This document shows positions 1 through 7,665 of a stretch of DNA of 64,000 nucleotides, piece by piece. Source of the stretch: JAEUHQ01 sp964538915 (lineage in GTDB: Bacteria; Planctomycetota; UBA1135; UBA2386); the NCBI GenBank assembly GCA_964538915.1, contig CAZIFB010000007.1, forward strand, positions 69,416 through 133,415, read 5' to 3'. Below the pieces are notes generated by a model. It ran no database searches and was not told the origin of the DNA. It saw nothing but the letters and a program-made list of their open reading frames with translations. The translations under genes were made by a program, and so were the position numbers. Position 1 is the stretch's first letter; every line of letters begins with the position of its first letter.

Positions 1-624
1 CTCGTCGCGTCCCTGGGGCCAGTCCATCGTCACGTCGGCGAGCACGAACGACTCCTCGTAGGCCTCGCCGGAGAAGCCGATCCCGGCCGCCGCGCGAGCA
101 ACGCTGTGCATCCCGTCCGCCCCCACCACGTAGCGCGCGAGCACGTCGCGGTGCCCTTCGGCGGAGTGCACGGTCGCGAGCACACCCTCGGACGTGTCGA
201 CGAGCGACGTCACGGTGCAGCCGCGCCGCACCGCTCCGCCCGCAGCGACGAGCGCGTCGCCGAGAACGGTCTCCGTCTCGTCCTGCGGCAGCATCAGGAG
301 CCCCGCGCGCCGCGTCGGCAGCGCGTCGAACGGAATCTTCAGCAGCGCACGATCCCGATCGCGCACGGCGAAGCGGTCGAGCCACAGCCCGCGTGCAACG
401 AGCGCGTCCGTGACGCCGATCCGGTCGAGCACTTCCAGGGTGTGCGCGTGGATCACAGCGGCCCGGGACGTGTTCTGTCCCGCGGCGAGTTTGTCCACGA
501 CTGTCGTCCGCACGCCTGCGCGGAGGAGCGACGTCGTCAGAGCGAGCCCGGTCGGGCCGGCTCCGACGACGAGGACGTCGACCCGTTCGGGGCCGGCGCC
601 CTGGTTTCGTTCGAGCGCGCTCAC
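1..624 (-). CDS. FAD-dependent class A monooxygenase, C-terminus beyond the window
   Basis: The 208 visible residues are the N-terminal part of a PheA/TfdB-type flavin monooxygenase. An N-terminal Rossmann motif GAGPTG follows a VDVLVVG beta strand, and the second FAD motif is seen as VVGADG near residue 175. These enzymes use NAD(P)H and O2 to hydroxylate aromatic substrates, and relatives inactivate tetracyclines or rifamycins. The start is a GTG that overlaps the TGA of the upstream efflux gene by 4 bp, so it is translationally coupled to the pump operon. That context suggests it modifies a compound the pump handles; this is inference. The substrate domain and the third (GD) motif lie outside the window. 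Confidence 0.85.
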   Translation of the reverse strand, partial: MSALERNQGAGPERVDVLVVGAGPTGLALTTSLLRAGVRTTVVDKLAAGQNTSRAAVIHAHTLEVLDRIGVTDALVARGLWLDRFAVRDRDRALLKIPFDALPTRRAGLLMLPQDETETVLGDALVAAGGAVRRGCTVTSLVDTSEGVLATVHSAEGHRDVLARYVVGADGMHSVARAAAGIGFSGEAYEESFVLADVTMDWPQGRDE

Positions 625-3600
625 GACTTCACCTCCTCGACGAGCGCCGGCTGGCCCTGCCATCCCCCACCCAGCGCCGCGTAGAGCCGCACGACCGCGG
701 TGAGACGGTTGCGCTGCGTGCGCGCGAGATCGAGTTCCGCCGCGAACAGCGCCCGCTGCGCATCCAGGACGTCGATCTGGCCGGTCAGCCCTTCGCGGAA
801 GCGCTCGTCGGCGAGTTCGTGGGCGCGGCGCAGATGCGTCACGAGCTCGGTCTGGTGCGCGCCGACTGCGGCGACCTGCCGGTGATCGACGAGCGCGTCC
901 TCCACTTCGCGGAAGGCCACCTGCACCGCCTTCTCGAACCTGTGCACGGCCTGCAGCGCACGCGCGGCCGCCGCGTCGTACGCCGCGTCGCGGCGCCCGG
1001 CGTCGAACCACGGGATCGAGATCGCCGGTCCGAAGCGCCACGCGCGGGCCGGACCGCTGAACAGGTCCGACAGCTGCGAACTCTCGCTGCCGTAGGACGC
1101 CGTCAGGGCGATGTCGGGGAAGCACGCGGCCCACGCTTCGTCCGTGCGCGCGTTCGCGGCGTCGAGACGGAGCCGCGCCTCCTGCAGGTCCGGCCGGCGC
1201 GCGAGCAGCGCCGACGGCAGGCCGGGCGGCACTGCGGGCGGCACGGGAACGCTGGCGAGGTCGCGGCCGCGCAGGATCGGTCCGGGGTTCCGGCCGAGCA
1301 GCACCGAGATGCGGTTCTCGGTCTGCGCCGCACGGCGCTCCAGGTCCGGCAGCAGCGCTGCGGCGGACTCGACTTCGCCGGCGGCTCGCGCGACGTCGAG
1401 CGCCGACGCGACGTCCTCCTCGTTGCGACGGCGCACGAGGAACAGCGAGCCCTCGCGGGAAGCGAGCGTGCGCTTCGCGACGGTGATCTCGGCGTCGAGT
1501 TCGAGCAGATCGAACCAGGCCTGCGCGACGTCGCCGATCAGGCTCGTGATCACACCGCGCCGCGCCCACTCGGTGGCGAGCAGTTCGGCACGCGCCGCGG
1601 CGTCGGCGCTGGCGAGTCGCCCCCACAGGTCGACGTCCCAGCGGGCGGTGAAGTCGGACTTCCAGACGTTGCCCTCGTTGTCGACACCCGGCGGCATCGC
1701 CGGGACGGACTTCGTCGAAGTGCGCACCGCGGAGAACGAGTCCGTCTCGTCCAGCGTCGGCCACCGCGCGGCTCCCGCCTGTTCGGCGAGCGCACGTTGC
1801 TCCGCGACACGCGCCGCTGCGACCGCAACGTCGTCGTTCTCCTCGAGAGCGATCGTGATCAGCTCGCAGAGCCGTTCGTCACCGAACAGCTCCCACCAGC
1901 CACGATCCGCGAACGACGGCCCCGCATCGGCGTCCGCGCGCCAAGCCGCCGGCTCCGTGACCACCGGCTGCTTCGCTTCGGGAGCAGCGCAACCGCCGAA
2001 CGTCGCCGCCGCGAGCAGCAGCAGGACCTGGGTCGCGGCGCCGGCCGCCCGCAACTTCGCCGTCGCACGGACCACGCTCGACATCGCGCGGCGCAGCCAC
2101 ACGATCGGCGCGAACTTCGTCCGCACGTCCTCGAAGAGCGAGAAGAACACCGGCGTCGCGAGCAGCGTCAGCAGCAGCGACAGCACCTGGCCGCCGAAGA
2201 TGACCGACCCGATCGCGCGGTTGTCGCCGGAACCCGTTCCCTCGGACACGAGCAGCGGCACCATGCCCGCGACGAACGCGACGGTCGTCATCAGGATCGG
2301 ACGCAGGCGGTCGCGGTTCGCCTGCAGCGTCGCCTCGAGCAGGGACATGCCCTGCGCCCGCAGCGCGATCGTGTGGTCGACCTGCAGGATGGCGTTCTTC
2401 TTCACGACGCCGAAGAGCACGAGCAGCCCGAGCGCCGTGTAGATGTTCAGCGACTGGCCGAACAGCAGCAGCGACAGCAGCGCGAACGGCACCGTCAGCG
2501 GCAGTGCGATGAGGATCGTGATCGGGTGGACCCACGACTCGAACTGCGCGGCGAGGATCAGATACATGAAGACGAAGGACAGCACGAACGCGATGACGAA
2601 GTTGAACGCCGCGTTCGCCATCTCCTTCGACGCACCCGTGACGCCCGTGCGGTAGCCCGCCTCGAGGTGCATCGCCGCGGCCTCCTCCTGCAGCGCGACG
2701 ATCGCCGCCTGCTGCGAGTGACCGGGAGCGATGTTCGCGGTGATCGTGACCTGTCGCCGGCGGCCCAGCCGGTCGATCTGCGCCGCGCCCGACGCCTCGG
2801 TGAACGTCGCGACCTGATCGAGGGAGACCGTACCGTGCTTGCTCGACGGCACAGCCATGCGGGCGAGGCCCGCTTCATCCGTGCGGTCGCCGGACTCCGA
2901 CCGTGCCCGCACGTCGTAGCGCTCGCCGCCCTCGTCGAAGTCGGTGACCTTGTCGCCGCCGACCATGACGCGCAGCGTGCCGCCGACGTCGGCCATGCGG
3001 ACGCCGAGGTCCGCCGCCTTCGCGCGGTCGAAGGCCACGTGCAGTTCTGGCTTGCCGAGGATCAGCGTCGTGTCGATGTCGATCGCGCCCGGGACCTTGC
3101 GCAGCGCCGCGACCAGCCGGTCGGCGTACGTCCCGAGCTTGTCGGTGTCCGGGCCGCTGACGAAGAACGACACGTCCTTGTTCTCCTTGCCGCCGCCGCT
3201 GATGGCCGCGATCGGCGACACGCTGGCGCGCAGCCTTTCGCCCGCGAACTCGGGCAGCACGCGCTCGCGCACGGCCGCCATCACGTCGAACTGCGACGCA
3301 TCGCGGCGGTCGACCGGCTCGAGCTTGACGAACAGGTTGGCGAGGTTCTGCGTGTGCGCATCGTCGTCGCCGACGAAGACCACCGCGTAGGCGACGCCGG
3401 GGATGCGCTCGATCCGTTCTCCGATGCGACCGGCGATCAGCTCGGTCTGCTGCAGCGACGTTCCTTCCGGCGCACGGACCTTGACCTCGAACTGCGACTC
3501 GTCGTTCTTCGGCAGGAAGTCCTTCGCGACCGCCTTGCCCAGCGGCACGACGGACACGAGCGACAGCACACACAGGCCGACGATGGCCCAGCGGTGCGCC

Positions 3601-5156
3601 ATCGACCAGCGCAGCACACGCACGTAGGCGTCGTCCAGCATCGTGGCGAAGCGGCCCGGCTTGTCGTGGCCGTGCTCACCGGCGACGAGCCAGCGGCTCG
3701 CGAGCAGCGGCGTCAGCGTGAACGCGACGAGCAGCGAGACCATGATCGAGAACGCCATGGTCATGCCGAACGAGAAGAGGAAGCGGCCGACGATGCCGCC
3801 CATGAAGGCGACCGGCACGAAGACCGCGACCAGCGACAGCGTCGTCGCCAGCACCGCGAGTCCGATCTCGCGCGTTCCCTCCCGCGCGGCCTCCATCGCG
3901 GACAGGCCCTTCTCCTTCATCACGCGGTGGATGTTCTCGAGAACGACGATCGCGTCGTCGATCACGATGCCGACCGCCAGCGTCAGCGCGAGCAGCGTCA
4001 TCATGTCGAGCGTGAGCCCGAGGGCCTTCATGAGGCCGAACGTGCTCACGATCGACGTCGGGATCGCGATCGCGGAGATCAGCGTCGAGCGCCAGCTGCG
4101 CAGGAAGAACCACACGACCGCGGCTGCGAGCAGGCCGCCGACGACCAGGTGCTCCTGCACCGTGTGCACGGACGCCTCGATGTACTCCGACTGGTCGCGC
4201 ACGATCTCGAGCGAGTAGCCGGACGGCAGGCGCGTACCGATGTCGGCGAGCCGCTCCTTCAGCGCGCGCACCACGGCGACGGTGTTCGTGCCGGACTGGC
4301 GCCGGATCGCGAGCACGACGGTCGGCTCGCCCTTCACACGGCCCGACGTCTCGGCTTCTTCGCAGCCGTCCTCGACGCGGGCGACGTCGGACAGGCGCAC
4401 GGGCGATCCCGCGCGGTCGGCGACGACGAGATCACCGAAGGCCGCGACCGAGTTCGCGCGGCCTTCGAGCCGCACCGACAGCGACCGGCTCGACTGCTCG
4501 AGGCGCCCGCCCGGCACTTCCTGGTTCTGCTTCGCGACGACGTCGGCGACCTCGGCGACCGTGAGGCCGTAGGCGCGCAGACGCACCGGATCGAGCCACA
4601 GTTCGATCTCCCGCAGCCGCGCTCCGATCAGCAGCACCTGGCCGACGCCCGGCAGCGACTCGAGTTCGCGGCGCAGGTTCTTGTCGGCGAACTCGCTGAT
4701 GTCGCGGATCGGCAGATCCGCGGACACGGCGACCTGCAGCACGGGCGCCGCGTCGGGGTCGACCTTGTCGATCACGGGCGAATCGCAGTCCGGCGGCAGC
4801 TCGGTCAGGATCTGGTTGACCTTGTCGCGCACTTCCTGCGCGGCCGTGTCGAGGTCCTTCTCGAGCACGAACTGCACGAACACCTGCGACACACCTTCGC
4901 TCGACACCGAACGCAGCTCGTCGATGCCGGAGATGGTGTTCACCGCGCGTTCGATCTCGTCGGTGACTTCGGTCTCCATCTCCTCACCCGACGCGCCGTC
5001 GTGCCGCGTCGTGATGGAGACGACCGGCATGTCGACCTTCGGGAAGCGGTCGATGCCGAGCGTGAAGTAGGAGAAGAGGCCGACGACGACGAGCGTCAGC
5101 ACGAGGACCGACCCGAACACGGGCCGCTTGATGGAGATCTCGGCGAGCCATTGCAC
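621..5156 (-). CDS. RND efflux transporter fused to NodT-type outer-membrane factor
   Basis: One 1511-residue frame holds two normally separate proteins. Residues 1 to about 1024 are an HAE1/AcrB-family RND pump of full length, with the first transmembrane helix after IKRPVFGSVL and the proton-relay pair in TM4 seen as GIVIDDAIVVLENI. Residues from about 1025 to 1511 are a TolC/NodT-type outer-membrane factor with the usual duplicated helical repeats (for example LARRPDLQEARLRLDAA). Between them lies an intact lipoprotein signal (LLLLAAATFGGC, Cys1056), so the second half may be cleaved by signal peptidase II or started internally at Met1025. The adaptor gene ends 6 bp upstream. Substrates cannot be read from the sequence. 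Confidence 0.93.
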   Translation of the reverse strand: MQWLAEISIKRPVFGSVLVLTLVVVGLFSYFTLGIDRFPKVDMPVVSITTRHDGASGEEMETEVTDEIERAVNTISGIDELRSVSSEGVSQVFVQFVLEKDLDTAAQEVRDKVNQILTELPPDCDSPVIDKVDPDAAPVLQVAVSADLPIRDISEFADKNLRRELESLPGVGQVLLIGARLREIELWLDPVRLRAYGLTVAEVADVVAKQNQEVPGGRLEQSSRSLSVRLEGRANSVAAFGDLVVADRAGSPVRLSDVARVEDGCEEAETSGRVKGEPTVVLAIRRQSGTNTVAVVRALKERLADIGTRLPSGYSLEIVRDQSEYIEASVHTVQEHLVVGGLLAAAVVWFFLRSWRSTLISAIAIPTSIVSTFGLMKALGLTLDMMTLLALTLAVGIVIDDAIVVLENIHRVMKEKGLSAMEAAREGTREIGLAVLATTLSLVAVFVPVAFMGGIVGRFLFSFGMTMAFSIMVSLLVAFTLTPLLASRWLVAGEHGHDKPGRFATMLDDAYVRVLRWSMAHRWAIVGLCVLSLVSVVPLGKAVAKDFLPKNDESQFEVKVRAPEGTSLQQTELIAGRIGERIERIPGVAYAVVFVGDDDAHTQNLANLFVKLEPVDRRDASQFDVMAAVRERVLPEFAGERLRASVSPIAAISGGGKENKDVSFFVSGPDTDKLGTYADRLVAALRKVPGAIDIDTTLILGKPELHVAFDRAKAADLGVRMADVGGTLRVMVGGDKVTDFDEGGERYDVRARSESGDRTDEAGLARMAVPSSKHGTVSLDQVATFTEASGAAQIDRLGRRRQVTITANIAPGHSQQAAIVALQEEAAAMHLEAGYRTGVTGASKEMANAAFNFVIAFVLSFVFMYLILAAQFESWVHPITILIALPLTVPFALLSLLLFGQSLNIYTALGLLVLFGVVKKNAILQVDHTIALRAQGMSLLEATLQANRDRLRPILMTTVAFVAGMVPLLVSEGTGSGDNRAIGSVIFGGQVLSLLLTLLATPVFFSLFEDVRTKFAPIVWLRRAMSSVVRATAKLRAAGAATQVLLLLAAATFGGCAAPEAKQPVVTEPAAWRADADAGPSFADRGWWELFGDERLCELITIALEENDDVAVAAARVAEQRALAEQAGAARWPTLDETDSFSAVRTSTKSVPAMPPGVDNEGNVWKSDFTARWDVDLWGRLASADAAARAELLATEWARRGVITSLIGDVAQAWFDLLELDAEITVAKRTLASREGSLFLVRRRNEEDVASALDVARAAGEVESAAALLPDLERRAAQTENRISVLLGRNPGPILRGRDLASVPVPPAVPPGLPSALLARRPDLQEARLRLDAANARTDEAWAACFPDIALTASYGSESSQLSDLFSGPARAWRFGPAISIPWFDAGRRDAAYDAAAARALQAVHRFEKAVQVAFREVEDALVDHRQVAAVGAHQTELVTHLRRAHELADERFREGLTGQIDVLDAQRALFAAELDLARTQRNRLTAVVRLYAALGGGWQGQPALVEEVKS

Positions 5157-5162
5157 GACGCA

Positions 5163-6395
5163 TCACTCCCCGGCCGCTTCCGCGGCCACGACGGCGCCGT
5201 CGACGAGGCGCGTTTCCCCCTGGATGGCGACCTTCTCGCCGGCGGCGAGACCACGCACGATCTCGACGACACCGTCGACCTCGCGCCCCAGCTGCACGAG
5301 CCGCTTCTCGAGCCGCTCGCCGTCCACCACGAACACGTGGTGCACTCCGTCCGCCGTCGCGATCGCGTTCCAGCCGATCACGACGCTCGGCAGCGTCGAC
5401 GCGGAGTCGATGCGCGCCGTCGCGAACGAGCCGGGCTGCACGCGCTGCACGACGTTCGGCACCAGCGCTTCGACGGACAGCGCGCGCGACGCGGCGTCGA
5501 GGCCGGCGCCGACGTGGTCGAGGCGGCCTTCGAACACTTCGCCGGGCCGCGAGCGCACCGACAGGCGCACCGTCTGGCCGGCGCGAACGGCGGCGGCCTC
5601 GCTCTCGGGCACCGAGAGCACGACGCGCAGCGTGTCGGCGTCGACGAGGCGCGCGAGACGCTCGCCCTTCTTCACGTACTGGCCGGGATCGACGTACGTC
5701 TCCTGCACGGTGCCGCACCAAGGGGCACGGACACGCGTGTCGTCGAGCGCCTTCGCCGCCAGCGCGACGCGCGCCTCCTGGGCCTGCAGCGAACGGAACT
5801 GCTCGCGCATCCGGTCGACCTCGGCGGCGTGCTTCTGCCGCGCGACCTCGAAGTTGGTTCGCTCGACGTCCTGCAGCGACTTCGCGACGGCGCCGTCGGC
5901 GACGAGGCGCTCGTAGCGCGACGCTTCGCGCTGTGCGCGCTCCATGTTGGCCCGCGCGAGGCGGACGTCCGGCGTCGCCTCGGGGTCGAAGTCGCCACGG
6001 ATCGCGAGGCCGAGACGCGCCTCGATCTGCGCCTGCACGGCTTCCGCTTCGGCCAGGCGGTTGTTCGCGTCGCGGGGGTCGAGTTCGACGAGCAGCGCGC
6101 CCGCGGCGACACGCTGGCCGCGTTCGAGCGACGCCTTCACGACGCGCCCTTCGGCTTCGCTGCAGACGTCGATCTCGGCGAACGCGCGCAGTTCGCCGGT
6201 GACGACGAGTTGCTTTGGCAGCAGCCGTTCCTCGGCGAGCGTCCACGCGACGTGGATCGGAGCCGCCGCCATGGCGACGGCCGGCTTTGGCGGTGTGGCG
6301 GCCGAAGCGTTGCCGCAGCCGGTCGCGGGAGCGAACACGCTCGCGACGAAGAGTGGGATGCGCAGGGTGCGCAGACGGGAAGCGGGACGGGTCAC
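5163..6395 (-). CDS. RND efflux periplasmic adaptor (MFP/HlyD family) lipoprotein
   Basis: The 410-residue protein has a lipoprotein-type N-terminus (SVFAPATGC, Cys27) followed by the adaptor layout: a beta-strand and biotinyl-lipoyl half motif (SEAEGRVVKASLERGQRV), a long helical hairpin around residues 100-200 (ERAQREASRYERLVADG), the second lipoyl half (RVRAPWCGTVQETYV), then beta-barrel and membrane-proximal domains. It would bridge the RND pump and the outer-membrane factor encoded together 6 bp downstream. Its ATG overlaps the stop of the upstream small gene by 4 bp. Length and order match the family. Confidence 0.93.
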   Translation of the reverse strand: MTRPASRLRTLRIPLFVASVFAPATGCGNASAATPPKPAVAMAAAPIHVAWTLAEERLLPKQLVVTGELRAFAEIDVCSEAEGRVVKASLERGQRVAAGALLVELDPRDANNRLAEAEAVQAQIEARLGLAIRGDFDPEATPDVRLARANMERAQREASRYERLVADGAVAKSLQDVERTNFEVARQKHAAEVDRMREQFRSLQAQEARVALAAKALDDTRVRAPWCGTVQETYVDPGQYVKKGERLARLVDADTLRVVLSVPESEAAAVRAGQTVRLSVRSRPGEVFEGRLDHVGAGLDAASRALSVEALVPNVVQRVQPGSFATARIDSASTLPSVVIGWNAIATADGVHHVFVVDGERLEKRLVQLGREVDGVVEIVRGLAAGEKVAIQGETRLVDGAVVAAEAAGE

Positions 6396-6628
6396 GGGTT
6401 CTCCTTCTCGGGGACGGGTAGTTCGAGGCGCCGGATGCGTTCGTCGATCTGCGCGACGAGGCGCGGGAGGGCGCGGGACGGGACGGCGGCCAACGCGTCG
6501 AGTTCGAGTGCCGACAGGTCGAACCCGGCTTCGCGGCAGGCGCGCGCCGGGTCGTTCGTGAAGGCCCGACGGAACTGCTCGTCGGTGAGCAGGCGGCCGA
6601 GGGCTCGTTCCACGTCGCGTTGGGACAT
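6392..6628 (-). CDS. Small helical protein heading the efflux operon (Franean1_4349/LigA-like)
   Basis: This 78-residue protein reads like the small family whose members have an FR-x-DP-A core, a G-[FY]-DLS-x-E segment and an end of the type LAxxLDxRIRR; here the pieces are QFRRAFTNDPARACREAGFD and ALPRLVAQIDERIRR. Relatives have been described as LigA-like or as Franean1_4349-type RiPP precursors. There is no Cys-rich or Ser/Thr-rich core peptide, so a RiPP role is not supported. The stop overlaps the adaptor start by 4 bp (ATGA), which makes it the first gene of the pump operon. A regulatory or chaperone role is possible but not shown. Confidence 0.72.
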   Translation of the reverse strand: MSQRDVERALGRLLTDEQFRRAFTNDPARACREAGFDLSALELDALAAVPSRALPRLVAQIDERIRRLELPVPEKENP

Positions 6629-6733
6629 GCGACGGACAAGGCGAGCCGCGTGCCGCGGCCCGACGGATTCTTCGAAACGAAGTCGGCGAAGCGGGTTACG
6701 CCGATTCGCGGGGTCGCGAAGGCGCGCTCACGG

Positions 6734-6763
6734 TTGGCGATCGATCGCCAATCGACTGTCGAT
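6734..6763. promoter_or_regulatory. Two abutting palindromes upstream of the efflux operon
   Basis: The 18-bp perfect palindrome TTGGCGATCGATCGCCAA (6734-6751) abuts a second one, ATCGAC-T-GTCGAT (6751-6763). They lie about 106 bp upstream of the first gene of the minus-strand efflux operon and just past the 3' end of the neighbouring gene. Symmetry of this kind is typical of operators for dimeric repressors such as TetR or MarR types, but no such regulator gene is in the window. Function is inferred. Confidence 0.4.
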
Positions 6764-6810
6764 CCCTGTGCAAGTGTCGAAGGATCTACAGCGCCGCCGG
6801 ATGGCGCCGG

Positions 6811-7665
6811 TCAGATGAAGATGCAATGGCCGAACAGCGTCAGCCACCAGAGTCGAGCCGTGGTGGACTCGGCGAGCGGCATCTGTTCGCGCAGCACCCC
6901 ACCCCGGAGCCACCACCCGCCGATCGCTTGTTCCGGGACCTCGACCGGCGAACACAGTTGATCGAGCGCGACGTCCCACGTGTCCGTCGGCGGGACGCGC
7001 GAGAACAGATCGATCCGCCACGGCCCTGGCCGAATCACGCCGACGAGCAGACCGTCCAACGGGCCGTGGCGCACGATGTTCTGCTGCAGAGGGAGTTCCT
7101 TCCGGAACAGCAGGTCCGTGGCGTCTTCGGGCAAGAAGGCGAGATCGCCAAACGAGGCCAACTCGGACCCGAGGTCGGTGGCAAGGGCCAACGCGTCGCG
7201 AAGCAGGTCGCGCTGCAGGGCAACGAGCACGAAGCGATCCTCGACGACCGTACACCAGACATCCAAGTCGTACTTCCCGCGCGGCAAGACGTGCGTCGCA
7301 GGGAGCCAGCCGACCGTGTCGGTCTCCGTGCGCGCGTCGTGCAAGGCCTCGCCCAGGGATCTCTCCGCCCCCATGCCGCCGGTGTCGACGATCCAGATCG
7401 TGCGCGACGGGCCCAGGCCGAGGCCCTTCGCCGGGGGGCCGAAGTCGCGGCCCGCGGAAACGACGCACTTCGCGGGGAACCCGGTGCCGTCGACATCGGG
7501 GAACCGGAACGCGCCTGCCTCGCACGCGAAGCTCGTCATGCCCTTCGGCACGAAGCGGCCCGCCGCCAGGAACGGCTGAAGCACTGGCACGACCTGCGCA
7601 GTCTCCTGCGTCGCACACACAGCGAGACCCGCGAGCAGAAGCACCGTGACGCGGCGCGCCTTCAC
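6811..7665 (-). CDS. Secreted protein of unknown function
   Basis: The 284-residue protein starts with a GTG that overlaps the stop of the sigma-54 activator gene by 4 bp, so it is translationally coupled to that regulator. The N-terminus (VKARRVTVLLLAGLAVCATQ) is a signal peptide, placing the rest outside the cytoplasm. The mature part is rich in Trp and Gly and has no motif I recognise. A link to the activator is suggested only by the overlap. A longer frame extends upstream but is the out-of-frame shadow of the activator gene. Confidence 0.78.
   Translation of the reverse strand: MKARRVTVLLLAGLAVCATQETAQVVPVLQPFLAAGRFVPKGMTSFACEAGAFRFPDVDGTGFPAKCVVSAGRDFGPPAKGLGLGPSRTIWIVDTGGMGAERSLGEALHDARTETDTVGWLPATHVLPRGKYDLDVWCTVVEDRFVLVALQRDLLRDALALATDLGSELASFGDLAFLPEDATDLLFRKELPLQQNIVRHGPLDGLLVGVIRPGPWRIDLFSRVPPTDTWDVALDQLCSPVEVPEQAIGGWWLRGGVLREQMPLAESTTARLWWLTLFGHCIFI

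Noticed and set aside
819..6818. A 1999-residue open frame on the plus strand
   Set aside because: It is the antisense shadow of the efflux genes: extremely Arg/His/Asp-rich, no domains, no ribosome site. GC-rich codon bias opens this frame.
7560..7600. A sigma-54 promoter (TGGCAC) near the activator gene
   Set aside because: TGGCAC occurs inside the secreted-protein gene but the -12 element (TTGCA/T) is not at the right distance.
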